Source of the DNA: Teichococcus vastitatis
GTDB lineage: Bacteria > Pseudomonadota > Alphaproteobacteria > Acetobacterales > Acetobacteraceae
Reading direction: 5' to 3'
Assembly: GCF_003604215.1 (NCBI RefSeq)
Contig: NZ_QXGS01000013.1
Span: 20,677-84,676, forward strand
DNA: 64,000 bases
Shown: one piece after another, positions 9,651 to 17,588 of the stretch
Layout of the letters: every line of letters starts with the position of its first letter
Position numbering within the stretch: position 1 is the stretch's first letter
Translations under genes and position numbers: made by a program
Notes under the pieces: generated by a model
What the model was told of the DNA's origin: nothing
What the model saw: only the letters and a program-made list of their open reading frames with translations
The model's database searches: none

Positions 9651-10118
9651 TTATGCCGCCTGCTTCTCGCCTTCCAGCACCGGCTGCGCCGGGCGGGCGG
9701 CGGAGATGGCGATGCGGCGGGGCTTCAGCGCCTCGGGCACCTCACGCTTCAGGGCGACGTGCAGCAGGCCATTGGCCAGATCCGCACCTTCCACCTGGAT
9801 GTGGTCGGCCAGCACGAAGCGGCGCTCGAAGGCACGGCCGGCAATGCCGCGATGCAGGTAGCGACGGTCCTGGTCGTTCTCGGCCTTGGCCTTGCCGCTC
9901 ACCAGAAGGACGTTGTCCTGGCTAGTGATGTCGAGATCCTCCGGCCCGAAGCCGGCGACCGCCATGGTCAGCACGTAGCTGTCATCGCCGGTCTTCTCGA
10001 TGTTGTACGGGGGATAGGCCGGCCCATCGGCGGCAGCGCGCGCCGTGTCCATCAGCCGGGCGAGACGGTCGAAGCCGATCGCGGAGCGGAACAACGGGGC
10101 AGTGTCAAAAGCGTTCAT
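9651..10118 (-). CDS. Small heat-shock protein Hsp20 (IbpA-like)
   Basis: A 155-residue alpha-crystallin chaperone that holds unfolding proteins. The N-terminus (FDRLARLMD) and the core YPPYNIEK start resemble the IbpA group, and the core closes with a GLLHVALKREVPE strand, followed by a short tail holding an IAI motif (I-x-I) that docks neighbouring subunits. The start is the ATG at 10116-10118, which has AGAAGG nine bases upstream; a TTG two codons earlier lacks that spacing. The binding site is folded into a hairpin described separately, so translation is probably heat-controlled. It has its own terminator and is flanked by rpmE upstream. Confidence 0.94.
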   Translation of the reverse strand: MNAFDTAPLFRSAIGFDRLARLMDTARAAADGPAYPPYNIEKTGDDSYVLTMAVAGFGPEDLDITSQDNVLLVSGKAKAENDQDRRYLHRGIAGRAFERRFVLADHIQVEGADLANGLLHVALKREVPEALKPRRIAISAARPAQPVLEGEKQAA

Positions 10119-10252
10119 CGTCAAGCACCTTCTCGATCAAGCAAGGTCCTGTTGCGTGGCGATCCGGCATTCCTGGGCCCCCGATCGGGCGACCCGCTTG
10201 CAGCCGTTTCGCGTCAGCGACCCCGATCATCCGGGCATCGCTGACAGGCTTG
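10119..10252 (-). promoter_or_regulatory. ROSE-like RNA thermometer in the hsp20 leader
   Basis: The hsp20 leader ends in a hairpin (10128-10146) whose 3' arm is the ribosome binding site AGAAGG. Its 5' arm is CCTTGCTT, so the pairing is CCTT with AAGG, one unpaired G, then CTT with GAG around a GATC loop. A TTGCT-type strand with a bulged G opposite the binding site is the hallmark of ROSE thermometers, which sit before hsp20 genes in alphaproteobacteria. Further upstream a strong hairpin (10213-10245, 8-bp outer stem) would be an additional ROSE-type stem. What I infer, not see, is melting on heating. Confidence 0.65.
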
Positions 10253-10281
10253 AAATAGAAAACGCCGCCCCCTGGTTCAAG
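10253..10281 (-). promoter_or_regulatory. Possible RpoH (sigma-32) promoter of hsp20
   Basis: On the minus strand CTTGAA (10276-10281) is followed after 16 bases by TCTATTT (10253-10259). Alphaproteobacterial heat-shock promoters have CTTG upstream and CYTATNT downstream, so the match is close but not perfect. The -35 part lies in the loop of the rpmE terminator. The placement fits an hsp20 leader of roughly 130 bases. Confidence 0.35.
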
Positions 10282-10290
10282 GGGCGGCGC
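10256..10290 (-). terminator. Rho-independent terminator of rpmE
   Basis: A GC-rich stem of nine pairs (CGCCGCCCC with GGGGCGGCG, 10263-10289) with TTTTC following on the minus strand, about 45 bases after the rpmE stop. Confidence 0.75.
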
Positions 10291-10332
10291 TGCAAAAAAT
10301 CCGCTCCGATCAGGGCCGGCGAGGAGCCTGGA

Positions 10333-10563
10333 TCAGGCCTTCTTGCGGGCGCCGATGCCGGCGAACTTCTTGTTGAACTTGGCGATCTGCCCACCCGTGT
10401 CGATGATGCGCTGCTGGCCGGTCCAGGCCGGATGCGACTTCGGGTCGATGTCCAGCCGAAGGGTGTCACCTTCCTTGCCCATGCAGGACTTGGTCTTGTA
10501 GGTGGTCCCATCGGTCATGATGATGGTGATGTCGTGGTAGTCCGGATGGATGTCGGGCTTCAT
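10333..10563 (-). CDS. rpmE: 50S ribosomal protein L31 (zinc-free type)
   Basis: L31 joins the large subunit and bridges to the small subunit. The 76 residues begin [12 protein letters not shown] and contain the family block HPAWTGQQR near residue 50. The zinc-binding CxxC pair found in C+ forms is absent: the positions read MTDG and DPKS, so this is a C- form that does not need zinc. The ATG at 10561-10563 has a GAGAAAG site upstream. It is a single gene, 215 bases before hsp20, with its own terminator. Confidence 0.93.
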   Translation of the reverse strand: MKPDIHPDYHDITIIMTDGTTYKTKSCMGKEGDTLRLDIDPKSHPAWTGQQRIIDTGGQIAKFNKKFAGIGARKKA

Positions 10564-11049
10564 GGCAGTCGCTTTCTCGATGGAGCAGCCGATGCCGACC
10601 GGCCGCGCGGAAGCGCCGCTTCTACAGGGCGGCACTCCCCCGCGCAACCATTTGGCGGCGTCAGGGAGCTGCTCAGCTCGTGTGCGGGGCGGGAATCGCC
10701 GGCGAAGACGTGGCGGGCTCATGCTTCTCAACCCGGCAGGGAGCGCCGCTGAACGGAGAAACAGCAGGGTGCTGGCCTCCACCACCAGATGGAGGGAGAA
10801 GGACGGCCGCAGCGTCGCGGCCACCAGCACCGGGAACTGCATCAGCCGCGCCAAAGATCGTCCTCCGGACGCATCCGTCCTTCACCAGGAATCGCGGGCG
10901 GTGCCTCAAACGCTGCATCCGAGATCCCGCCTGACTGGCAATCGCTTCATTTCCGTAGTGGACCCATCATTCTGCCGCCGCAGCTATGCTGTAGCCGGGA
11001 CCGCTTTTCGGACTTAGTCTCCGCCGCCCCGAAGCGGCGAGGCCTTGCC
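10564..11049. other. Gene-free divergent gap between rpmE and pdxY
   Basis: A 486-base stretch that must hold the divergent rpmE and pdxY promoters. Short open frames here have no family resemblance and skewed Pro/Arg composition. I found no convincing promoter hexamers, hairpin or RNA gene. Confidence 0.5.
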
Positions 11050-11910
11050 ATGAACATCCTCTCCATCCAGTCCTGGGTCGCATACGGCCATGTCGGCAAT
11101 GCCTCCGCGGTGTTCCCGCTGCAGCGCCTGGGCGCCGAGGTCTGGGCGGTGAACACGGTTCAGTTCTCCAACCACACCGGCTACGGCTCCTGGCGTGGCC
11201 AGGTGTTCGGAGCCGAACTGGTGCGCGACCTCGTGGAAGGCATTGCCGATCGCGGCGCCCTGCCCCGCTGCGACGCGGTGCTGTCGGGCTACATGGGCGA
11301 CGCCGCCATCGGCGAGGCGATCCTGGACGCCGCCGCACGGGTCAAGGCGGCGAACCCGCGGGCACTCTATTGCTGCGACCCGGTAATCGGCGATGTGGGG
11401 CGCGGCGTCTTCGTCCGTCCCGGCATCCCGGACTTCATGCGCGACCGCGCCGTGCCGGCCGCCGACATCATCACACCAAACCAGTTCGAGTTGGAATGGA
11501 TGACCGGCCAACCGGTGGCCACCCTGGCCGAGGCCCGCGCGGCGGTGGACCGGCTGCGCGCCACCATGGCGCCGGGAGGTCCACGTTGCGTGCTGGTGAC
11601 GTCGCTAAAGGTCGCGGAAACCCCGGACGACCAGATCGAGATGCTGGCCACAGGGGATGACGGCACCTACCGTATCCGAACGCCCATGCTGCCCATCTCG
11701 GTGAACGGCGCGGGCGATGCCATCGCCGCGCTATTCCTGTTCCACCAGTTGCGCAGCGGCTCGGCCGCGGCCGCCTTGGCGGCGGCCGCGTCCTCCACCT
11801 ACGGGCTGCTGCGGCGAACTTCCGAGGCGGCCTCCCGGGAGATCCTGACGGTGGCGGCCCAGGAGGAGTTCGTGACGCCGAGCCGGGTATTCGTGGCGGA
11901 GCGCTGCTGA
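11050..11910 (+). CDS. pdxY: Pyridoxal kinase PdxY
   Basis: PdxY phosphorylates pyridoxal to pyridoxal 5'-phosphate in the salvage pathway. The 286 residues belong to the ribokinase fold. The N-terminus [17 protein letters not shown] forms the substrate pocket (Ser7 and following residues), CDPVIGD lies near residue 114, and the anion-hole/catalytic motif is [11 protein letters not shown] near residue 219, where the usual T/S-GxGD reads N-GAGD, a common variant of PdxY. The ATG at 11050 is the only start that gives the conserved N-terminus. It is monocistronic and converges on a solute-binding protein gene. Confidence 0.93.
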   Translation: MNILSIQSWVAYGHVGNASAVFPLQRLGAEVWAVNTVQFSNHTGYGSWRGQVFGAELVRDLVEGIADRGALPRCDAVLSGYMGDAAIGEAILDAAARVKAANPRALYCCDPVIGDVGRGVFVRPGIPDFMRDRAVPAADIITPNQFELEWMTGQPVATLAEARAAVDRLRATMAPGGPRCVLVTSLKVAETPDDQIEMLATGDDGTYRIRTPMLPISVNGAGDAIAALFLFHQLRSGSAAAALAAAASSTYGLLRRTSEAASREILTVAAQEEFVTPSRVFVAERC

Positions 11911-11953
11911 GCGGCATCCGGGGAAAGGCAGACCGCCTTCCCCCGCCCGCCCC

Positions 11954-13555
11954 TCAGCCGCGCTTGACGTTGAGCGGCAGCGCCATGCCCTGGCGGAAGC
12001 CGGTCAGGTTGCTGCGCCAGGCGCTGTCGATCAGATACTGCCCCAGCGGGTAGTACGGGACGTCGACGAAGAACTGCTCCTGGATTTCCCGGCCGATCGC
12101 CTGCTGCGCCGCGAGGTCGGCGGCGTCGAACCATTGGTCCCGCAGCGTTTCCAGCTTCGGTGCCGTGGGCCAACCGAACCAGGCCCCCTGGCCATTGCCG
12201 CGCAACAGCGGATGGCCGCCGGGGTTGGCGAGGTCCATGCCGCCGAACAGGGCCACCAGCATGTTCCAGCCGCCCTGTGCCGGCGGGTTCTTGTTGCTGC
12301 GCCGGCTGAGCAGCGTGCCCCAGTCGGAGGTGGCGCTTTCCACGTTGAAGCCGACGCGCTGCAGCAGGTCGGTGGCGACCGCGGTGAGGTTGTTGTTGTT
12401 CACCACGTCAGTGGGGTGCAGCATCACCACCGTTTCGCCCTTGTACCCGGCTTCCTTCAGGGCGCGCTTCGCCGCGTCCAGGTCGCGCGGGCTGGTGAGC
12501 GCCTGCAGCCCGGAATCGGACGCCAGCGGACTTCCTTCGGGGAAGCAGCCGACATCCTCGCGCCACAGGTCACGGTTGTCGCCCATGATGGCGGTCATGA
12601 AATCGATCTGCCGCAGCGCCGGCCACAGGGCGCGGCGGATCGCCGGATTATCGAAGGGCGGGTGCAGGTGGTTGGGGCGCAGCATGGCCAGCGTGCCGCC
12701 GGCATCGATCCGCTCCACCGTGATGTTGCGCGCACCTTTCAGCAAGGGCCGCAGGTCGGGCGCCACCTGTTCCCACCAATCCACCTCCCCCGCCTGCAAC
12801 GCACCGGCCGCGGTGGCCGGGTCAGGGATCACCTTCCACTCGACCCGCTCGAAATGCGCCAGCTTGGGGCCGGCAGTCAGGCTGACCGGGCCGCTCGGCG
12901 CCGGGCTGTACCTGTCATAGCGGCGGTAAACCAACTGGCTGCCGGAAACCCGCTCTTCCGCCACGAAGCGATAGGGCCCGGAACCCACCACCTCGGTGAG
13001 GGCACGGCCGGGGTCCTGCTGCGCGAAGCGTTCCGGAAACACGAAGCACGGATAGGACGAGGCCTTGGCCAGCGCGTCCAGCATCGGGCCAAAGGGGCGC
13101 TTCAGCCGCATCTCGAAACGGCGGTCGTCCAGGGCCCGGATCTCGTCCAGCCGGGCGGCGAGTGTCTGCCCATGGGTGTCGCGCAGCATCCAGCGCCGGA
13201 TGGAGGCCACCGCATCAGCAGCGCGCACCTTCTCCCCGTCATGGAAGGTGGGGCCGTCGCGCAGGGTGAAGGTCCAGCGCCGGCCGTCATCCTCCACCAC
13301 ATGGCCTTCCGCCAGCTGGGGATGCGGTCTGGAATCGGCATCCAGGCCGTACAGCGTGTCCCAGCACAGATGCGCGTGGTTGCGCGTAGGGTAGGCGGTG
13401 GTGTTCAGCGGGTCGAGGATGCTGACATCGGCCTGCGGAATGAAGCGCAGCACCTGTGCGGCGCTGCCCTGGGCGAGGGCCGGGCGGGCCGGCCCGGCGA
13501 TGAGACTCCCGGCACCCAGGCCCGCGGTGGCGGCGAGAAAGCTGCGTCGTTGCAT
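11954..13555 (-). CDS. ABC transporter periplasmic solute-binding protein, family 5 (peptide/nickel type)
   Basis: A 533-residue exported binding protein of the DppA/OppA class. The ATG at 13553-13555 follows a strong GGAGGG site, and the N-terminus has an RRSFL twin-arginine-like start and a cleavable signal ending PALA. The family pattern includes a FHDGEKVRAADAV block near residue 100 and VGSGPYRF near residue 180. No permease or ATPase gene is next to it, so it is either an orphan or works with transporter parts encoded elsewhere. It is clearly a paralogue of the protein at 22261-23850. Ligand unknown; di- or oligopeptides are usual. Confidence 0.9.
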   Translation of the reverse strand: MQRRSFLAATAGLGAGSLIAGPARPALAQGSAAQVLRFIPQADVSILDPLNTTAYPTRNHAHLCWDTLYGLDADSRPHPQLAEGHVVEDDGRRWTFTLRDGPTFHDGEKVRAADAVASIRRWMLRDTHGQTLAARLDEIRALDDRRFEMRLKRPFGPMLDALAKASSYPCFVFPERFAQQDPGRALTEVVGSGPYRFVAEERVSGSQLVYRRYDRYSPAPSGPVSLTAGPKLAHFERVEWKVIPDPATAAGALQAGEVDWWEQVAPDLRPLLKGARNITVERIDAGGTLAMLRPNHLHPPFDNPAIRRALWPALRQIDFMTAIMGDNRDLWREDVGCFPEGSPLASDSGLQALTSPRDLDAAKRALKEAGYKGETVVMLHPTDVVNNNNLTAVATDLLQRVGFNVESATSDWGTLLSRRSNKNPPAQGGWNMLVALFGGMDLANPGGHPLLRGNGQGAWFGWPTAPKLETLRDQWFDAADLAAQQAIGREIQEQFFVDVPYYPLGQYLIDSAWRSNLTGFRQGMALPLNVKRG

Positions 13556-13638
13556 GGTGCCCTCCGTCAATCAGTGAAGCCGCGCATTCTGCACATCCGG
13601 CGGACCGGCAGAAGGTGGCGCGGGCGATACGCCGCTGG

Positions 13639-14235
13639 TCAGCGCGGCGTCGGCGTGGTGGCCGACTGCCGCCCCCAGCCGGCACCGGAATCAAGGCTGC
13701 CGATCACCTCCACCAGGCGCCCCGTGGCCAGCGCCGCATCCGGCAGCGGGCCGGGCTGAGCCAGCCGCTGCAGGGTGCGCTGGGGCCCGGCGGGGAACAC
13801 CGCGGCGGGCAGCACCGGGTCGCGCCCGGCCTCGATGGCCCCCGCGGCCGCGGTGAGGATCCCCACCAGCTGCTCCGGCACGGCGCTTTCGGCAATGCCG
13901 AGCGCCTGGCGCACCTCGCGGACCGCGGCCCCCAGCGCCAGCACCATGCCCGTCGGCACGGCGGCGTAGCGCGTATCCTGGGTCAGGCTTTGCGTCACGT
14001 ATTCGAGGCGCGCGGCGGCCCGTGCGGTCGCGGCGGGGCGGCCGCTGAGCGTGGCCCCCTGATCGGCGAAATCCACCGCGGCAAGCTGTGCGGCGCCGCG
14101 CACCGGATCATCGCTGGATGGCACGATTGCCAGCGGCACGGTCATGCGGGAAGGCGGCGTGCGCAGCTCGGCGCAGCCAGCCAGCAAGGTGGTGCCCAGC
14201 AGCATTGCCAGGGCGGTTGAAGCGAATCGATGCAT
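13639..14235 (-). CDS. Lipoprotein of unknown family (paralogue A)
   Basis: The ATG at 14233-14235 opens a classic lipoprotein signal with lipobox LLAGC, giving a 198-residue precursor of which about 180 residues would be mature and mostly alpha-helical, rich in Ala, Leu and Arg. I do not recognise the family. It aligns by eye with the next gene: AARAAARLEYVT... and EVRQALGIAESAVPEQLVG match AALAVAQLEFLA... and DVRAALQIPDAVPPQLVI. The two are probably a tandem duplication. They lie between a solute-binding protein and a gamma-carbonic anhydrase homologue. Confidence 0.6.
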   Translation of the reverse strand: MHRFASTALAMLLGTTLLAGCAELRTPPSRMTVPLAIVPSSDDPVRGAAQLAAVDFADQGATLSGRPAATARAAARLEYVTQSLTQDTRYAAVPTGMVLALGAAVREVRQALGIAESAVPEQLVGILTAAAGAIEAGRDPVLPAAVFPAGPQRTLQRLAQPGPLPDAALATGRLVEVIGSLDSGAGWGRQSATTPTPR

Positions 14236-14300
14236 GAGCGGTGGGCCTCCGGCAGTTGCGGCGAAGAATGCCGCAACCGACGCTGGGGACCAAAAGCACC

Positions 14301-14888
14301 TCAGCGGCCGCGCCCCAGCATCGCTGTTTCCAGCAATTCCTGGGGTGGGCCGAACTCCCAGTCCCGCAGCGCCATCAACGTGGCGGCATTGGCTTGCGGC
14401 ATTCGCGGCAGCGTCGCCAGCCGGGATCGCAACCTGGCCGCGTCCACCCGGGGCGGCGTGCCGCCCTGCGCCAGCGTCACCATGGCATCGATCACCAGCT
14501 GCGGCGGCACTGCATCCGGGATCTGCAACGCGGCGCGCACATCGTGGCGAGCGGCCTGCAGCGCCGGCGCGGTCAGCGTGCCCATCTCGCGCCGGCTGCG
14601 CCCGGCCGGGATTTCCACGGCCAGGAACTCCAGCTGCGCGACGGCCAGCGCCGCCGCCGCCGGATCGCCCTGCGGCGAGGCGGAGAAGAAGGCCGAAGCG
14701 CCACGCAGTGCCGCCTCGATGGGATCGGATGGCGCCTGCGTGGTCGCCGTCGGCGGCAGCGTGACCGGCGGTTGCGGCGCGGCGCAGCCGGCCAGCAGAG
14801 CCAGCAGTGGAAGCGCCCACGCTATTCCACGATGGAGGTGCGGTGCCGCTTGCTCAGTTCGACATAGTGCGCCGTGGTGGCTTTCCAT
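14301..14888 (-). CDS. Lipoprotein of unknown family (paralogue B)
   Basis: A second lipoprotein-like protein, with hydrophobic stretch WALPLLALLAGC carrying the lipobox. The mature part (about 160 residues) resembles its neighbour paralogue A. The start is a problem: the only ATG in frame upstream is at 14886-14888, inside the carbonic-anhydrase-like gene, giving a 67-base overlap and an unusually long N-region of about 22 residues. No ATG, GTG or TTG lies closer to the signal. Either translation begins inside the preceding gene or an uncommon start codon is used. Family unknown. Confidence 0.55.
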   Translation of the reverse strand: MESHHGALCRTEQAAPHLHRGIAWALPLLALLAGCAAPQPPVTLPPTATTQAPSDPIEAALRGASAFFSASPQGDPAAAALAVAQLEFLAVEIPAGRSRREMGTLTAPALQAARHDVRAALQIPDAVPPQLVIDAMVTLAQGGTPPRVDAARLRSRLATLPRMPQANAATLMALRDWEFGPPQELLETAMLGRGR

Positions 14889-15346
14889 TGCTCGCGTTCC
14901 TCTGGCCCCATCACCCGCACGAGACGGGCCGGGCTGCCCAGCCACAGTTCATTCGGACCGATGCGCTTGCCCGGCGGCAGCAGGCTGCCGGCCCCGAGCA
15001 TGCCGCCCTCCTCCACCACTGCCCCGTCCAGCACCGTGGCGCCCATGCCGATGAAGGAGCCGTTCCTCAGCGTGCAGGCGTGGATGATGCAGGCGTGGCC
15101 CACCGTCACATCGTCGCCAATGATCGCTGGCAGGGTGCCGCGTGCCACATGCACGATGGTGCCGTCCTGCACGTTGCTGCGCGCACCCACACGGATGAAG
15201 TTGGTGTCGCCACGAAGAACACAATGGTACCAGACGCTGGCGTCTGGCCCGATCTCCACGTCGCCGATCACCGCGGCGGTGGGCGCGACAAAGGCGGTTG
15301 GATCCACCGCCGGCAGCCGGCCCTCGAAGGGAAGCAGGTTGCTCAT
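14822..15346 (-). CDS. Gamma-carbonic-anhydrase-fold protein (YrdA/PaaY type)
   Basis: A 174-residue left-handed beta-helix protein. The hexapeptide repeats and the three metal histidines are visible in DGTIVHV and GHACIIHAC (residues about 70-95), as are the conserved RGD in VLRGDTN near 56 and the Asn/Gln of RSNVQDG. Members bind zinc or iron; some have carbonic anhydrase or thioesterase activity, but many have no known reaction. I took the ATG at 15344-15346. An AGGAGG lies about 14 bases upstream, a little far; an in-frame GTG at 15371-15373 is the alternative. Confidence 0.87.
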   Translation of the reverse strand: MSNLLPFEGRLPAVDPTAFVAPTAAVIGDVEIGPDASVWYHCVLRGDTNFIRVGARSNVQDGTIVHVARGTLPAIIGDDVTVGHACIIHACTLRNGSFIGMGATVLDGAVVEEGGMLGAGSLLPPGKRIGPNELWLGSPARLVRVMGPEEREQWKATTAHYVELSKRHRTSIVE

Positions 15347-15420
15347 GGAAGTTGCGTCATCCTCCTGGGGCACCCTGCCCCTTGCTTGGCTGCGTAACGG
15401 CCAGACCCCGCCGCAGTTCC

Positions 15421-16371
15421 TTACGCGGCAGCGCGGGCCGCTTCGCCGAGGCCCAGCATCAGCCCGATATTCTGCACCGCGGCGCCCGAGGCCCCCTTGC
15501 CCAGATTATCGAGCCGCGCCACCAGCACCGCTTGGCCATGCGCCGCGTTGCCATAAACGCGGAGCTCCAGCTTGTTGGTGTCGTTGAGCGCCTCTGGCTC
15601 CAACTTGCCATCCGCCGTGGCGGGCGGCACGGACACCCAGTCCGATCCTGCGTAATAGGCCGCCAGCGCTTCCCGCAGCGCGGCCGGCGTCGGGCTGTTG
15701 TTCAGCAGATCCAGGTGCAGCGGCACGGACACCAGCATGCCCTGGCGGTAGTTGCCGACGGAGGGAACAAACACCGGCCGGCGGGTCAGCTTCGAGTAGG
15801 CCTGCAACTCGGGAAGGTGCTTGTGTTCCAGCCCGAGCCCGTACAGCTCGAATGCCGGATGCTCGCCCTGCTCGAAGGTCTCGATCATCGCCTTGCCGCC
15901 ACCGGAATAACCCGACACGGCGTTCACCGTCACCGGGTAGTCGGGCGGCAGCAGCCCGGCCTCCACCAGGGGTCGCAGCAGCAGGATGCCGCCGGTCGGG
16001 TAGCAGCCCGGATTGGCGACGCGCGGCGCGGCGGCGATTTGTTCCGCCTGTCCCGGCGCCAGTTCCGGCACGCCGTAGACCCAGTCGGAATGCACCCGGT
16101 GCGCCGTGGAGGCGTCCAGCAGCTTCGGCGCCGCGGAGCCCAGCGAAGCCGCCATGGCCGCGCTCTCCTTGGATGCCGCATCGGGCAGGCAGAGCACCAC
16201 CAGATCGACCTCGGCCATCAGCGCCCGCTTGGCCTCTGGGTCCTTGCGGCGGTCCGGGTCGATGGAGCGCAGGGCAACGCCCGGCAGGGCTTCCAGCCGC
16301 TGGCGGATGCCGAGGCCGGTGGTCCCAGCCTCGCCATCGATGAAGATCGTCGGAATGGTGCCCTTGGGCAT
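15421..16371 (-). CDS. argC: N-acetyl-gamma-glutamyl-phosphate reductase, type 2
   Basis: ArgC reduces N-acetylglutamyl phosphate to the semialdehyde in arginine synthesis. The 316-residue length and the N-terminus [14 protein letters not shown] mark the short type 2 form. The catalytic cysteine sits in ANPGCYPTG near residue 115, and GYSGGGK and the HKHLPE region follow. The ATG at 16369-16371 has AGGAG six bases upstream. It follows rplM-rpsI in the same direction, a common alphaproteobacterial order, but a strong hairpin separates it from rpsI, so it may also have its own promoter. Confidence 0.95.
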   Translation of the reverse strand: MPKGTIPTIFIDGEAGTTGLGIRQRLEALPGVALRSIDPDRRKDPEAKRALMAEVDLVVLCLPDAASKESAAMAASLGSAAPKLLDASTAHRVHSDWVYGVPELAPGQAEQIAAAPRVANPGCYPTGGILLLRPLVEAGLLPPDYPVTVNAVSGYSGGGKAMIETFEQGEHPAFELYGLGLEHKHLPELQAYSKLTRRPVFVPSVGNYRQGMLVSVPLHLDLLNNSPTPAALREALAAYYAGSDWVSVPPATADGKLEPEALNDTNKLELRVYGNAAHGQAVLVARLDNLGKGASGAAVQNIGLMLGLGEAARAAA

Positions 16372-16438
16372 CTGGCGCTCCTGCGAGGCTCGCGGTTGAG
16401 ACTCAGTGATCGATCGGTAGCATGAAACGCGGAACGAG

Positions 16439-16468
16439 AAAGGGCGGGTCCTCGCGGACCCGCCCTTT
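16439..16468 (-). terminator. Hairpin terminator after rpsI
   Basis: A perfect 13-base-pair stem (16439-16451 with 16456-16468) with a four-base TCGC loop, about 50 bases after the rpsI stop. The 3' side on the minus strand is TTTCTCG, a weak U-tract, so some read-through into argC is likely. Confidence 0.7.
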
Positions 16469-16517
16469 CTGATGTCCAATCCCGTCCGGGACCGGCGCGA
16501 ACGCCGGCCCGCCAGCG

Positions 16518-17012
16518 TCAGCGCTTGCTGAACTGGAAGGAGCGTCGGGCCTTGGCCTTGCCGTACTTCTTGCGCTCGACCACGCGCGGATCGCGGGTCA
16601 GGAAGCCGGCCTTCTTCAGGATCGGGCGCAGGCTCGGCTCGAAGTTGGTCAGGGCGCGGCTCAAGCCGTGGCGCACCGCGCCGGCCTGGCCGGACAGCCC
16701 GCCGCCGGTCACCGTGCAGTACACGTCGAACTGCTGGTAACGGTCGGCCACCAGGAAGGGCTGGGCGATCAGCATGCGCAGCACCGGGCGGGCGAAGTAC
16801 TTGGACGCGGCCTTGCCGTTGATCTCGACAGTGCCCTTGCCCGGCTTCACCCAGACGCGCGCGATGGCGTTCTTGCGGCGGCCGGTGGCATAGGCGCGGC
16901 CGAATTGGTCCTTCTTGGGCTCGCGCGGGGTGGCGGCCTCAACACCGGCCGGCGTGCCGGCGACCAGGTCCTTCAGCTCGGACAGCGAGGTGGCGGTCGT
17001 CTGTTCGCTCAT
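16518..17012 (-). CDS. rpsI: 30S ribosomal protein S9
   Basis: S9 binds the head of the small subunit and its C-terminal tail reaches the P-site tRNA. The 164 residues have an N-terminal extension of about 35 residues, usual in alphaproteobacteria, then the core starting [13 protein letters not shown], the [14 protein letters not shown] block and the basic tail ending FSKR. It begins five bases after the rplM stop. Confidence 0.98.
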   Translation of the reverse strand: MSEQTTATSLSELKDLVAGTPAGVEAATPREPKKDQFGRAYATGRRKNAIARVWVKPGKGTVEINGKAASKYFARPVLRMLIAQPFLVADRYQQFDVYCTVTGGGLSGQAGAVRHGLSRALTNFEPSLRPILKKAGFLTRDPRVVERKKYGKAKARRSFQFSKR

Positions 17013-17017
17013 GGTCT

Positions 17018-17488
17018 TCAGGCCACCTTGTTCTTGCGGTTCAGGGCGGCGACGTCCAGCGTCTCGGGCTGCGCGCCGGCATGCGGGTGCTCCGACCCGG
17101 CATAGACGTGCAGGTTCTTCATCTGGCGGCGGCCGAGCGGGCCGCGCGTGATCATGCGCTCCACAGCCTTTTCGACGACGCGCTCCGGAAAGCGGCCCTC
17201 GAGGCGCTCACGCGTGGTGCGGCCCTTGATGCCGCCGGCATAGCCGGTGTGCCAGTAGAAGACCGACTGCTCGGCCTTGTTGCCGGTCACCTGCACCTTT
17301 TCGGCGTTGATGATGACGACATGGTCGCCGCAATCGACATGCGGGGTGAATTGCGGCTTGTTCTTGCCGCGGAGGCGCGTGGCTACGATGGCGGCGAGAC
17401 GGCCGAGCACGAGGCCCTCCGCATCGATCAACACCCAGCCCTTCTTCACCTCCGCCGGCTTCAGCGAGCGGGTCTGCGTTTGCAGCAC
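17018..17488 (-). CDS. rplM: 50S ribosomal protein L13
   Basis: L13 is an early-assembling large-subunit protein. The 156 residues show [15 protein letters not shown] at the N-terminus, the [16 protein letters not shown] block, and [14 protein letters not shown] near the C-terminus. It is first in the rplM-rpsI unit and is preceded by a good promoter with a short leader. Confidence 0.98.
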   Translation of the reverse strand: MLQTQTRSLKPAEVKKGWVLIDAEGLVLGRLAAIVATRLRGKNKPQFTPHVDCGDHVVIINAEKVQVTGNKAEQSVFYWHTGYAGGIKGRTTRERLEGRFPERVVEKAVERMITRGPLGRRQMKNLHVYAGSEHPHAGAQPETLDVAALNRKNKVA

Positions 17489-17526
17489 GGTCTTATCCTG
17501 AAATTGGCGAAATGATTTGAACGCGG

Positions 17527-17555
17527 CTTATCGCCTCAGAGGCCGGCGGGGTCAA
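17527..17555 (-). promoter_or_regulatory. Sigma-70-type promoter of rplM-rpsI
   Basis: On the minus strand TTGACC (17550-17555), a 17-base spacer and GATAAG (17527-17532) form a good housekeeping promoter. Transcription would start near 17520, leaving a leader of about 30 bases before the rplM start. Confidence 0.65.
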
Positions 17556-17588
17556 GAAAAAATACTGTGGTATCATGGTACCGCATCG

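Noticed and set aside
10679-10934. An 84-residue open frame in the rpmE-pdxY gap
   Set aside because: Pro/Arg/Cys-rich, no binding site, no motif; likely chance.
17568-17583. TGGTATCA-TGGTACCG direct repeat with a GGTA...TACC inverted pair before the rplM promoter
   Set aside because: Short, overlaps the end of the AbrB-like gene region, and no regulator with that site is known to me; could be chance.
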